Part shown: piece after piece, positions 16,756 through 25,303 of the stretch
How positions within the stretch are numbered: position 1 is the stretch's first letter
How the letters are laid out: each line of letters begins with the position of its first letter
Origin: Rhizobium sp. WYCCWR10014
GTDB taxonomy: Bacteria > Pseudomonadota > Alphaproteobacteria > Rhizobiales > Rhizobiaceae
Direction of reading: 5' to 3'
Assembly (NCBI RefSeq): GCF_001657485.1
Contig: NZ_LXFU01000037.1
Span: 434,001 to 498,000 of the forward strand
DNA: 64,000 nucleotides
The notes under the pieces: model-generated
What the model was told of the DNA's origin: nothing
What the model saw: only the letters and a program-made list of their open reading frames with translations
Database searches by the model: none
Program-made: the position numbers and the translations under genes

Positions 16756-17628
16756 TTGTTGTTTTTCTGGATAGGCGCGCCCTTGAATTGGATCACCGAA
16801 TTTAAGATTCCCGTTGGCCCCTGGGCCAAATCCTTCGTGGATTGGCTGACCTCGAACGGCGAATGGTTCTTCAACCAGGTCGCCTTCCTGCTGTCGAGCG
16901 CCATAGACGGCCTGCTCTTCGTGCTGCAGAAGCCTCATCCGCTGATCGTCATCGCTGCCATCACCGCCATCGCCTTTTGGCTGCGCCGGTCGATCGCGGT
17001 CGCCGTCTTCACCTGTCTCGGGCTGCTGCTGATCGTGAACCAGGACTATTGGAAGGAAACGACGGAGACGCTCGCTCTTGTGCTCGCCGCCACCTTCGTC
17101 TGTATGGTAATCGGTATTCCGCTCGGCATTGCCGCCGCCCGCCGCCCTTGGGTCTATGCCGCCATGCGCCCGGTGCTCGATCTCATGCAGACCATACCGA
17201 CATTCGTCTATCTGATCCCGGCGCTCATCCTGTTCGGCCTCGGCATGGTGCCGGGCCTGATCGCGACCGTCATTTTCGCAATCCCCGCGCCGATCCGGCT
17301 GACGCGCCTCGGCATCATCTCGACGCCGCCGTCCCTCGTCGAAGCCGCCGTCGCTTTCGGCGCGACACCGATACAGGTGCTGCGCAAGATCGAGCTTCCC
17401 TACGCCACGCCGCAGATCATGGCGGGTCTCACCCAGACCATCATGCTGTCGCTGTCGATGGTCGTCATCGCCGCCCTTGTCGGCGCTCCCGGGCTTGGCG
17501 TGCCCGTCGTCCGTGCGCTGAACACCGTCAATATCGCCAAGGGCTTCGAGGCGGGCTTCTGCATCGTCATCCTGGCAATCATTCTCGACCGGATGTTCCG
17601 CACCACGGGTGAAGGAGGCGCTGCATGA
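16756..17628 (+). CDS. choW: choline ABC transporter, permease
   Basis: The protein (290 residues from a TTG at 16756; a TTG at 16783 giving LNWITEFKIPVGPW is equally plausible) has multiple membrane segments and the binding-protein-dependent permease signature EAAVAFGATPIQVLRKIELPYATPQIMAG. It would form the membrane channel of the ChoXWV system, related to ProW/OpuAB. The next gene overlaps its stop codon (ATGA). Confidence 0.92.
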   Translation: MLFFWIGAPLNWITEFKIPVGPWAKSFVDWLTSNGEWFFNQVAFLLSSAIDGLLFVLQKPHPLIVIAAITAIAFWLRRSIAVAVFTCLGLLLIVNQDYWKETTETLALVLAATFVCMVIGIPLGIAAARRPWVYAAMRPVLDLMQTIPTFVYLIPALILFGLGMVPGLIATVIFAIPAPIRLTRLGIISTPPSLVEAAVAFGATPIQVLRKIELPYATPQIMAGLTQTIMLSLSMVVIAALVGAPGLGVPVVRALNTVNIAKGFEAGFCIVILAIILDRMFRTTGEGGAA

Positions 17629-18677
17629 CCGCGGTAAGCTTTAACAATGTCAGCATCGTTTTCGGCGATCGGCCGGAAACCGCGCTTGCCATGGTCGACC
17701 AGGGCAAATCGCGCGACGAGATCGGCGCCGCCACCGGTCTGGTGCTCGGTGTGGCCAACGCCTCGCTGACGATCGAGGAAGGCGAGATCCTGGTGCTGAT
17801 GGGTCTTTCCGGCTCCGGCAAGTCGACGCTGCTGCGCGCCGTCAACGGGCTCGCTCCCGTGGTGCGTGGCGATGTCGCGGTCTCGGCGGCCACCGGCCCC
17901 GTCAACCCCTATAGATGCAATGCCAAGGCGCTACGCGACCTGCGCACCCACACAGTCTCCATGGTGTTCCAGCAATTCGCCCTCCTGCCCTGGCGCACAG
18001 TCGCCGACAATGTCGGCTTCGGTCTCGAGCTCGCCGGCATGCCGGAAGCCGAACGCAAGCTCCGCGTCGGCGAACAGCTTGAACTCGTCAACTTGACGAA
18101 ATGGGCAGGCCGCAAAGTCAACGAGCTTTCCGGCGGCATGCAGCAGCGTGTCGGGCTCGCCCGCGCCTTTGCCACCGGCGCCCCGATCCTGCTCATGGAC
18201 GAGCCTTTCTCGGCGCTCGACCCATTGATCCGCACCCGCCTGCAGGATGAGCTCCTGGAATTCCAGCGGCGGCTGAAGAAGACCATCCTCTTCGTCAGCC
18301 ACGATCTCGACGAGGCCTTCCGCATCGGCAATCGCATTGCCATCATGGAAAGCGGCCGCATCATCCAGTGCGGGACGCCGCACGATATCGTCAAGAACCC
18401 CGCAGACCAGTATGTCGCCGATTTCGTGCAGAACCTCAATCCGATCAATATGCTGACGGCAGCCGACGTCATGCAGCCGGGCCTCGGCCAGACTGCCGCC
18501 GGCATGAGCGTCAGCGCCACAGCCCGCGCCGCGACCCCGCTCATCGATATCCTCGATGCCCTTGCCCGCCAGCCGGGCAGTATCGGCATCGTCGAGAACG
18601 GCGCGATCGTCGGCACCATCTCGGCTCAGGATATCGTCGCCGGTCTCACCCGCCATCGCCGCAAGCAGGACGCTTGA
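17625..18677 (+). CDS. choV: choline ABC transporter, ATP-binding protein
   Basis: The 350-residue ATPase has Walker A at about 60-69 (GLSGSGKSTL), a Q-loop FQQFALLPWRTV, signature LSGGMQQRVGLARAFA and Walker B ILLMDEPFSALDP. A C-terminal extension (about 275-345) resembles the CBS region found in glycine-betaine/choline transporters of the ProV/OpuAA type. It overlaps choW by four bases. Confidence 0.94.
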   Translation: MTAVSFNNVSIVFGDRPETALAMVDQGKSRDEIGAATGLVLGVANASLTIEEGEILVLMGLSGSGKSTLLRAVNGLAPVVRGDVAVSAATGPVNPYRCNAKALRDLRTHTVSMVFQQFALLPWRTVADNVGFGLELAGMPEAERKLRVGEQLELVNLTKWAGRKVNELSGGMQQRVGLARAFATGAPILLMDEPFSALDPLIRTRLQDELLEFQRRLKKTILFVSHDLDEAFRIGNRIAIMESGRIIQCGTPHDIVKNPADQYVADFVQNLNPINMLTAADVMQPGLGQTAAGMSVSATARAATPLIDILDALARQPGSIGIVENGAIVGTISAQDIVAGLTRHRRKQDA

Positions 18678-18687
18678 TGTTTTCCAT

Positions 18688-18706
18688 CCGCTTTGTCACA
18701 AAGCGG
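18688..18706. promoter_or_regulatory. perfect 19-bp palindrome before the HugZ-like gene
   Basis: CCGCTTTGTCACAAAGCGG is two 9-base arms around one base. It starts 11 bases after the choV stop and ends two bases before the next ATG, so it covers the ribosome binding site. It may be an operator or a translation-blocking hairpin; it lacks a T tract. Confidence 0.6.
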
Positions 18707-18708
18707 AT

Positions 18709-19458
18709 ATGAAAGATCAGCCCTCGCCCTTACGCGAAACCGACGACGATGCCCGCAAGCTCGCCCGCGTGCTTCTGCGCTCCGCCCGGCACGCGGCGAT
18801 TGCCGTTCTCGACCCTGAGACCGGCTTTCCCTCCGCCAGCCGCGTGCTGGTCGCCACCGATATCGACGGCACACCGGTCATCCTGGTTTCGCAGCTGTCG
18901 GCCCATACCAGGGCGCTGGCCAGAGACCCGCGCGCCTCGCTCCTGACCGGCGAGCCCGGCAAGGGGGATCCCCTCGCCTATCCTCGTCTGACGACCCAGT
19001 GCGTGGCAGAATCCGTCGAGCGCAGCAATGCATTCTACGAGCGCATCCGCACGCGGTTTCTCGCTCGCCACACCAAGGCGAAGCTTTATATCGACTTTCC
19101 TGATTTCCTGTTCTTTCGTCTCAAGCCGGAAACAGCCAGCCTCAATGGCGGCTTCGGCCGCGCCTACCAACTCGATGGGAAAGATCTCGTAATCCAGTCG
19201 GCCGCGAATGAGGAGATTGCCGCCGGGGCGGCGGAAACAGTGCGAGATTTAATAGAACGCTATCCCGATGTTGAGGAAAGCCTTGCTACCAGGCTAAAGG
19301 CGCCGGAATCGGGCTCTTGGCGCATTTGTGGTATCGATCTCTCAGGTTTCGACATGATTTCCGGCGATTTTCTGCTGCGATACGAGTTCGAAACCCTCGC
19401 TGTGGATGCCGATCACATTTGTTCAAACATATCTAAAATAGCATACTCGATACCTTAA
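18709..19458 (+). CDS. HugZ/HutZ-like FMN-binding split-barrel protein (possible haem utilisation)
   Basis: The 249-residue protein has an N-terminal pyridoxamine-phosphate-oxidase-like split barrel (ARKLARVLLRSARHAAIAVLDPETGFPSASRVLVATDIDGTPVILVSQLSAHTRAL, TGEPGKGDPLAYPRL) and a C-terminal DUF2470-type region (GIDLSGFDMI...). This layout is typical of HugZ/HutZ proteins that degrade or hold haem, though many homologues have no proven role. The ATG at 18709 comes right after the palindrome; the frame stays open upstream into choV. Confidence 0.78.
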   Translation: MKDQPSPLRETDDDARKLARVLLRSARHAAIAVLDPETGFPSASRVLVATDIDGTPVILVSQLSAHTRALARDPRASLLTGEPGKGDPLAYPRLTTQCVAESVERSNAFYERIRTRFLARHTKAKLYIDFPDFLFFRLKPETASLNGGFGRAYQLDGKDLVIQSAANEEIAAGAAETVRDLIERYPDVEESLATRLKAPESGSWRICGIDLSGFDMISGDFLLRYEFETLAVDADHICSNISKIAYSIP

Positions 19459-19475
19459 ATTTAGGTATATACAAT
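19451..19475. promoter_or_regulatory. candidate NolR box and near-palindrome upstream of the NolR-like gene
   Basis: TTTAG-N9-AT (19460-19475) matches the NolR site (A/T)TTAG-N9-A(T/A). It overlaps TACCTTAAATTTAGGTA (19451-19467), palindromic apart from one base pair off centre. It lies about 100 bases before the NolR-like start; NolR is known to repress its own gene. Confidence 0.5.
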
Positions 19476-19573
19476 CTTCGAGCTCAGTTGCTAGTTTTTG
19501 ATGTCAGTCAAAATCCCGGCTGGCGGCCTGCGCCAATACACTTGATGTACGTTTCGCATTAGGAAGATAACAT

Positions 19574-19891
19574 ATGGAAACCTCTGATTTGGCCGATCAC
19601 ACGACCGTGGCGGCAGCTTTATTATCGGCCATGGCCAATCCGAAGAGATTGCTGATCCTGTGTAGCCTCGTGAAGGGCGAAGTGGCCGTCGGCGTGCTTG
19701 CGACGCAGGTCGGGCTCAGCCAGTCGGCTCTTTCACAGCACCTGTCGAAGCTGCGCGCTCAAAAGCTGGTCAAGACCCGCCGGGACGCACAAACCATCTA
19801 TTATTCGAGCACCTCCGAGCCGGTCATGAAGATTCTGGCAACGCTCGAAGACATCTACCTCGTGCAGAACAGAAATAGATCCGCCGCTTGA
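19574..19891 (+). CDS. nolR: NolR-like ArsR-family repressor
   Basis: The 105-residue protein is a winged-helix ArsR-family regulator. Its core (LLSAMANPKRLLILCSLVK, then VGLSQSALSQHLSKLRAQ and TRRDAQTIYYSS) is nearly identical to the core of Sinorhizobium NolR, a global repressor of nod and other genes. The metal-binding cysteines of ArsR/SmtB are absent. It is slightly shorter than NolR at both ends. AGGAAGATAACAT precedes the ATG, and a perfect rho-independent terminator follows the gene. Confidence 0.85.
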   Translation: METSDLADHTTVAAALLSAMANPKRLLILCSLVKGEVAVGVLATQVGLSQSALSQHLSKLRAQKLVKTRRDAQTIYYSSTSEPVMKILATLEDIYLVQNRNRSAA

Positions 19892-19983
19892 TGATAGCGC
19901 TGACATGAATGTCGGCCGATGTCCTGCTGAAGGGGATGTTCCCGGAGGCTTGGCAACGATATTTCAGCACCTGAACCTTATGG

Positions 19984-20021
19984 CGACCGGCAAATCTTCC
20001 GATTTGCCGGTCGTGCCTTTT
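19984..20021 (+). terminator. rho-independent terminator downstream of the NolR-like gene
   Basis: CGACCGGCAAATC (19984-19996) and GATTTGCCGGTCG (20001-20013) form a perfect 13-bp stem with a TTCC loop, followed by TGCCTTTT. Confidence 0.85.
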
Positions 20022-20049
20022 CAAAACCGCCCTGCATGGTTGCGCAACA

Positions 20050-20152
20050 TGCTCTAAAGCGCGTCGCGATCTTTCAGATTCGCTCCTCGCGGTTTAGGCC
20101 TTCGCATATCGTTCTCGCAAAACCACTGTACACTTTTGCGCGATATGCTTTA
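20050..20152. repeat. rhizobial intergenic mosaic repeat, copy F
   Basis: Nested palindromic modules with GCTCTAAAGCGCGTCGCGATCT at the start and a GCATATCG/CGATATGC pair at 20104-20148. The first module resembles 37231-37262. Its last bases supply the phoX stop codon (TTA on the plus strand at 20150-20152). Confidence 0.65.
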
Positions 20153-22123
20153 GCTGCCAACCACGCCGTTATCGGCGCGGCTCAGTACCACCAGCGCCGG
20201 GCGGGCGGGCATGCCGGGCTTGAAGTCGGGCCAGTTGGTGCCGGCATCCTCCATCGAGCTCGCATCTTCGTTATCGGCCATCCGCAATTCGCCCGGATGC
20301 TGGACCGAGAGGAAGACGCTGGTGCCATCCGCAGTGAAGGTCGGCGAACAGGTTTCCGAGCCGACGGGCGCAATATAGAACAGCTTCGGCAATGCCCGGC
20401 CCGGGCCTTCGGTATCCATCACATAGACGGAATCGGCAATGCCTTCCGGCGGCGGGCCGTCGGTGGTAACCCAGAGGCGTCCGGCTGGATCGACTGCTAG
20501 ATTGTCGGGGTCTGTGAACCAGCCGGCCGAGGTCGTGGCCGGATGGAACATCGTCTGATCCTCAGCCTTGGCAGGATCGCCGCAGAGGATGAAGACGTCC
20601 CATTTGAAGCTCTCGGCTGCGTAATCCGGCTTTTCGGGACCGCCAGGTGCTGCGAGTTCCAGCAGGTGACCGTGCGGGTTGGGGCCGCGCGGATTGGCGA
20701 TGTTGACCATCTCCTTCTCGTCGCCGCCCTCAACCTTGGGCAGCCGGTCCTCGTTCTCGGTCATGGCGACATAAAGCTTGCCGGTGCCGAGATGCGGGAT
20801 GAAGCCTTCCGGCCCGTCCATCGGTGTGGCGCCGACGAGATCGGCGGCGGCGCGCGTCGCCAGCACGACGTCGGCCTGGCTCTTGAAGCCGGCTTCGGCG
20901 CTCAGTGGCCCCTCGCCAGCAATAAGCGGGATCCAACGCATCGTGCCGTCGCTTTCGAACTTGGCAACCGCGAGGGTGCCGTGGTCGAGCAGATCCTTGT
21001 TGGCGGCGCGGTCGTTCGGGTTCCAGGGATCGCGGGTGACGAAACGGTAGATATATTCGAAGTCGTCGTCATCGCCCATGAAGACCACCACGCGGCCGTC
21101 AGGGGCGACGCAACACTGGGCGCCTTCATGCGTCATGCGGCCGAGCGAGGTGCGCTTGACCGGCTTTGCCGTCGGATCGAACGGGTCGATCTCGACCACC
21201 CAGTCGAAACGCATCCATTCATTCGGCTCTTCCTCGAACTTGAAGCGCGGCTCGACGCGGCTGATGGAATAGATATCGTTCTCGTCCTCGTCCCAGCCCT
21301 GGCGCTCGACCAGCTCCTGGTTCGGCAATTTCTTGTAGTCGCCGGAAAAGACGTCCATCGCGCCTTCCTCGCCTGAAAGCATCGTGCCCCAGGGCGTGAT
21401 GCCGCCGTTGCAGTTCGAGATCGTGCCGAAGACGACCGTGCCGGTCGGATCGGCCTTGGTCTTCAGACGGTCGTCGCCGGCTGCGGGACCGGAGATGGCG
21501 ATTTCAGTGCTCATGTGAACGCGGCGATTATATTTGCCGTCCTTGACGATCGCCCATTTGCCGTCCGTCTTCTTCACTTCGAAGATCGAGACGCCGAGGG
21601 CGGCCATGATGGCGCGGATCTGATTGTTCGTCAGCTTCTCGCGATAGTTTTCGTCGGTCAGGCCGGGAAACATCAGGAAAGGCGTTGCATATTCATGGCT
21701 GACGACCATGAGCCCATGGTCAGAGTTCTTCTCGCCCCAGGGCAGCGGCAGAAACTGCGTGAAGTCATTGTTGTAGCCGAACTGACGCTCGGCCGCCTTG
21801 CCGTCCAGCGTCGCGATATCGAATTCGGGGCTGTCGGCAAACAGTGCATCACCCCAGCGTGCCAGGATCTGGCGATCGTAACCCTCCGGCCAGTGGTCGG
21901 CGGTATCACGCACGCGCTTGAGTTCCGGAAATGTCAGGCTGGAGCCGGCAGCCTCGGCATGACCGGTTCCAAGCGCCGGCGAAAGTGCCGCAGCGCCCAT
22001 CGCTGCGAGAAAGCCCTTGAGCACGCTGCGGCGGCGAACGCCCTCTTCGAGAATGGCGCCATAACTTGGCGCGAATGCATGGCGCCGCGTGGGGCGCGCC
22101 CTTGTCTTCTGGCGGTCAGACAT
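20150..22123 (-). CDS. phoX: PhoX-type alkaline phosphatase / DUF839 protein, Tat-exported
   Basis: The 657-residue protein has a twin-arginine signal (GVRRRSVLKGFLAAMGAAALSPA, near residues 28-50) and the PhoX (DUF839) body with LPLPWGEKNSDHGLMVVSHEYA, NCNGGITPWGTMLSGEE, THEGAQCCVAPDGRVVVFMGDDDDFEYIYRF and TSAGWFTDPDNLAVDPAGRLWVTTDG. Members use Ca/Fe to hydrolyse phosphate monoesters in the periplasm. I found no clear Pho box upstream. The stop codon lies at the edge of an intergenic repeat. Confidence 0.88.
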   Translation of the reverse strand: MSDRQKTRARPTRRHAFAPSYGAILEEGVRRRSVLKGFLAAMGAAALSPALGTGHAEAAGSSLTFPELKRVRDTADHWPEGYDRQILARWGDALFADSPEFDIATLDGKAAERQFGYNNDFTQFLPLPWGEKNSDHGLMVVSHEYATPFLMFPGLTDENYREKLTNNQIRAIMAALGVSIFEVKKTDGKWAIVKDGKYNRRVHMSTEIAISGPAAGDDRLKTKADPTGTVVFGTISNCNGGITPWGTMLSGEEGAMDVFSGDYKKLPNQELVERQGWDEDENDIYSISRVEPRFKFEEEPNEWMRFDWVVEIDPFDPTAKPVKRTSLGRMTHEGAQCCVAPDGRVVVFMGDDDDFEYIYRFVTRDPWNPNDRAANKDLLDHGTLAVAKFESDGTMRWIPLIAGEGPLSAEAGFKSQADVVLATRAAADLVGATPMDGPEGFIPHLGTGKLYVAMTENEDRLPKVEGGDEKEMVNIANPRGPNPHGHLLELAAPGGPEKPDYAAESFKWDVFILCGDPAKAEDQTMFHPATTSAGWFTDPDNLAVDPAGRLWVTTDGPPPEGIADSVYVMDTEGPGRALPKLFYIAPVGSETCSPTFTADGTSVFLSVQHPGELRMADNEDASSMEDAGTNWPDFKPGMPARPALVVLSRADNGVVGS

Positions 22124-22414
22124 AAGTATCTCCGATCGAAATATCTTTTGATTTCAGTGAATTGGTGAAATGCAATTGCGCCTTGCGAGCCATCGGTTTT
22201 TGTAACAAGCCGAGGCAAAGGATTGATGACGGCCAGCCTGCAGTGCCTGACCCTGGATATTTCCGGATCGAGCCAAGCAAGTTCGGCCTCCTGTCAGGAG
22301 GGGCTCTGGGGACTTTTCCCGTTGACGCCTTGGGAAGCCCTGATAATTTGACCGGGCAGTAAAAATATGGGCGTGAAGCCCCGGGAAAGGGCCGTCGGCG
22401 GCCAGGAGAACAGC

Positions 22415-23740
22415 ATGTCCAATCGCCTCAATGCACCGAACGATCTTCGCGCCTTCTGGATGCCGTTTACGGCAAATCGCCAGTTCAAGAAGGAGCCGCG
22501 TTTGTTCGTCGGCGCCAAGGACATGTACTATACGACCCATGACGGTCGTCAGGTGCTGGACGGCACGGCTGGCCTCTGGTGCGTCAATGCCGGCCACTGC
22601 CGCCCGAAGATCACCGAGGCGATCCGCGAGCAGGCCGGCGAACTCGATTACGCGCCGGCCTTCCAGCTCGGCCACCCCAAGGCCTTCGAACTGGCGAACC
22701 GCCTGGTCGACATTGCCCCTGAAGGCCTGAACCACGTTCTCTACACCAACTCCGGTTCCGAATCCGTCGAGACCGCGCTCAAGGTGGCGCTCGCCTATCA
22801 CCGTGTGAAGGGCAATGGATCACGCTTCCGCCTGATCGGTCGCGAGCGCGGCTATCACGGCGTCAATTTCGGCGGCATCTCCGTCGGCGGCATCGTCACC
22901 AACCGCAAGATGTTCGGCACGCTTCTGACCGGCGTCGACCACATGCCGCACACCCACCAGCCCGGCAAGAACAACTTCACCCGCGGCGAGCCCGAGCATG
23001 GCGGCGACATCGCCACCGAGCTCGAGCGCATCGTCACCCTGCATGACGCCTCCACCGTCGCCGCCGTCATCGTCGAGCCGGTGGCGGGCTCGACCGGCGT
23101 CCTGATCCCGCCGAAGGGCTACCTGCAGAAGCTGCGCGAGATCTGCACCAAACACGGCATCCTTCTGATCTTCGACGAGGTCATCACCGGCTTCGGCCGC
23201 CTCGGCGCCCCCTTTGCCGCGCAATATTACGACGTCAAGCCCGACATGATCACCGCCGCCAAGGGACTGACCAACGGCGTCATTCCGATGGGCGCCGTCT
23301 TCGTCACCTCCGAGATTCATGATGCCTTCATGAACGGCCCGGAACACATGATCGAGTTCTTCCACGGCTACACCTATTCCGGCAACCCGATCGCCTCCGC
23401 CGCCGCGCTCGCCACGCTCGACACTTACAAGGAAGAGGGCCTGCTGACACGCGCCGCCGAGCTTTCCGATTACTGGGCCGACGCGCTGCATTCGCTGAAG
23501 GACTGCCCCAATGTCATCGACATCAGGAACACAGGGCTGATCGGCGCGATCGAACTCGACCCGATCGCCGGCGAGCCCACCAAACGCGCCTTCACCGCTT
23601 TCCTGAAAGCCTATGAAAGCGGCCTGCTCATCCGCACCACCGGCGATATCATCGCACTCTCCCCGCCGCTGATCATCGAGAAGCACCACATCGACGAGCT
23701 CTTCGGCAAGCTGCGGACCATCCTGCAGAACAACATTTGA
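22415..23740 (+). CDS. omega-amino acid-pyruvate aminotransferase
   Basis: The 441-residue class III PLP-dependent aminotransferase has LIFDEVITGFGRLG (Asp254 contacts the pyridine nitrogen) and the Schiff-base lysine in AAKGLTNG (Lys283). The N-terminal FWMPFTANRQFKKEPRLFVGAKDMYY matches beta-alanine/omega-amino-acid:pyruvate aminotransferases. It moves the amino group of beta-alanine or similar amines to pyruvate. GCCAGGAG precedes the ATG. It appears monocistronic. Confidence 0.9.
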   Translation: MSNRLNAPNDLRAFWMPFTANRQFKKEPRLFVGAKDMYYTTHDGRQVLDGTAGLWCVNAGHCRPKITEAIREQAGELDYAPAFQLGHPKAFELANRLVDIAPEGLNHVLYTNSGSESVETALKVALAYHRVKGNGSRFRLIGRERGYHGVNFGGISVGGIVTNRKMFGTLLTGVDHMPHTHQPGKNNFTRGEPEHGGDIATELERIVTLHDASTVAAVIVEPVAGSTGVLIPPKGYLQKLREICTKHGILLIFDEVITGFGRLGAPFAAQYYDVKPDMITAAKGLTNGVIPMGAVFVTSEIHDAFMNGPEHMIEFFHGYTYSGNPIASAAALATLDTYKEEGLLTRAAELSDYWADALHSLKDCPNVIDIRNTGLIGAIELDPIAGEPTKRAFTAFLKAYESGLLIRTTGDIIALSPPLIIEKHHIDELFGKLRTILQNNI

Positions 23741-23785
23741 GAAAGCTCTGAAGACTTCGGGCATCACGGCCTGCGGCGAATCTCC

Positions 23786-23872
23786 TGCATAATTCCTTAA
23801 ATCGGAATCGATGCAGCAATTCAAAGTGTTACAGCGTCCTTTGCGCGTCTGAAAAGACGCGCGGCGCTGTAG
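23786..23872. repeat. rhizobial intergenic mosaic repeat, copy B
   Basis: A hairpin TGCAT...TTCC/GGAA...ATGCA is followed by the same TTACAGCG...GCGCGTC/GACGCGC module as copy A, in opposite orientation. It separates the transaminase from the convergent HD-GYP gene. Confidence 0.8.
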
Positions 23873-23910
23873 ATCCATGCAGGCCCTTTTGTTGGGAAGA
23901 CCGATAGGCC

Positions 23911-24825
23911 TCAAGTCACGGCGGCGACGGAAAGGCAGAGGGCAAATTTCTTCAGCAGCCGTCGATCGAATTGCCCTTCGTTGCCAAGCATCCATTTCAG
24001 TGCTTGGCTGGCGCTCCATGGCGCCTTGTACGGCCGCACGGAGGTCATGGCGTCATAGACGTCGCAAATCGCAGCAAGACGCGCATGGAAGCTGACCTGC
24101 GTCTCGGAAAGCCTGCGGGGATAGCCCTTGCCGTCGATACGCTCATGATGGTTCAGGCAGACGTCGAGAACGATCTCCGGCATGCCTTCCTGGCGTGACA
24201 GGATTGCATGCCCCTTTTCCGGATGATCGCGGATCATCTTGATCTCGTCCTCGTCGAGGCGCCCTTCCTTGTTGAGGATCTCGAGCGGAATTTCCAGCTT
24301 GCCGACGTCGTGCAGCAATCCTGCTGTGCCGAGCGTCTGCACGGTCGTCTCGTCAAGTCCGAGATGACGGCCGAAAAGGATCATCAGCGCACTCACCGAA
24401 AGGGAATGCAGAAACGTCACTTCGTCCTTGGATTTCAGACGCGTAACGCTCAGAAAAATAGTCGGATTGTCATCCATCGACTTGGAGACCGAGGAAATCA
24501 CCGGCGCCACCTGATCGAAGCTGATCCCATCGCCATGCTGGAGACGGCCGAAAACGCTTTCCAGCACCTGCACGGATTTCTGGATGGTCTCGCGTGCCGC
24601 CTTGGTGTCGATCTCGATATTGCCGCCTGGCAGACCGTCGATGTCGAGGCCTCTGCTGGTGTTGATGATAACACCTTCAATGCCGCTCTTGCGAAGCTTC
24701 AGGGCATCGACTTCACGGCGCAGCAGAAATCTTCGCTTGGACAGAAGAGGATCCTGCCATACACCCTCGATCGCCTCCACAAACATTCCGTTGCGCACCT
24801 GTCTGGCTTCGATACGCTTGAGCAT
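23911..24825 (-). CDS. HD-GYP domain protein (probable cyclic-di-GMP phosphodiesterase)
   Basis: The 304-residue protein has an N-terminal DUF3391-like region (MLKRIEARQVRNGMFVEAIEG) and an HD-GYP domain from about 135 with LLHDVGKLEIPLEILNK, the second metal motif LNHHERIDGKGYP and YDAMTSVRPYKAPWS. These are the metal- and substrate-binding signatures of c-di-GMP phosphodiesterases, which control motility and surface growth. There is no sensor or receiver domain. A 26-bp dyad lies about 80 bases upstream of the start. Confidence 0.9.
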   Translation of the reverse strand: MLKRIEARQVRNGMFVEAIEGVWQDPLLSKRRFLLRREVDALKLRKSGIEGVIINTSRGLDIDGLPGGNIEIDTKAARETIQKSVQVLESVFGRLQHGDGISFDQVAPVISSVSKSMDDNPTIFLSVTRLKSKDEVTFLHSLSVSALMILFGRHLGLDETTVQTLGTAGLLHDVGKLEIPLEILNKEGRLDEDEIKMIRDHPEKGHAILSRQEGMPEIVLDVCLNHHERIDGKGYPRRLSETQVSFHARLAAICDVYDAMTSVRPYKAPWSASQALKWMLGNEGQFDRRLLKKFALCLSVAAVT

Positions 24826-25303
24826 CAAGATCTCTGTTCCTGAAATATCTCTCTGTTTATTATCGACCGTTCTTTTGCATCGCAGCAATATATGCACGAA
24901 CAATGATTCTACTCTAATTGGTAGAATCAAGTGTTAATCTCAAAACGGAATTCGACTATTCAGAAAGACGAAGAGTTTCGCGAAATTCGGCAGGTTCATC
25001 AGCACCCGCAGATGAGGGTACAGCATCCTCCAGAGATCTGCAGACGGCGTCACGATCGATGATTTTGGATTATTTCGCGCCGAATCGGCTCGATTCTCGT
25101 TTCATTTTGTTATCAACTTGCGAAATCTCACCAAAATTCCTAGAAATCTTGCCGTTGCACCCGTCCGAGCCAAATATGGCCGGAGGGCGCATTGATCGCG
25201 CCGATATCGATCGTCCTTGGCACGGCCTGGGGCCGTTGAACGATCCGGAATACGGCGCGGCACCTCATCGCGGGTCGAATGACCCCATCCAAGGAGACAG
25301 ACA
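24826..25303. other. intergenic region with one dyad, no gene
   Basis: About 480 bases between the divergent HD-GYP and branched-chain amino-acid binding-protein genes. Apart from the dyad at 24904-24929 I see no supported gene; the open frames across it have no start context or protein-like composition. Confidence 0.5.
24904..24929. promoter_or_regulatory. operator-like dyad upstream of the HD-GYP gene
   Basis: TGATTCTAC-N8-GTAGAATCA is a perfect 9-bp inverted repeat with an 8-base A/T-rich centre. Placement about 80 bases before the HD-GYP ATG fits a transcription factor site. The regulator is unknown. Confidence 0.5.

Noticed and set aside
15445..16938. 497-codon minus-strand frame across choX
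   Set aside because: Antisense to choX, which is certain; it is a codon-bias shadow.
22124..22414. Possible riboswitch or Pho box between phoX and the transaminase gene
   Set aside because: I looked for CTGTCAT-type Pho boxes and known riboswitch cores and found no convincing match.
25205..25225. TTGGCACGGCC as a sigma-54 promoter for the LIV-binding protein gene
   Set aside because: Ten bases after the GG there is no GC, so the -12 element is missing.
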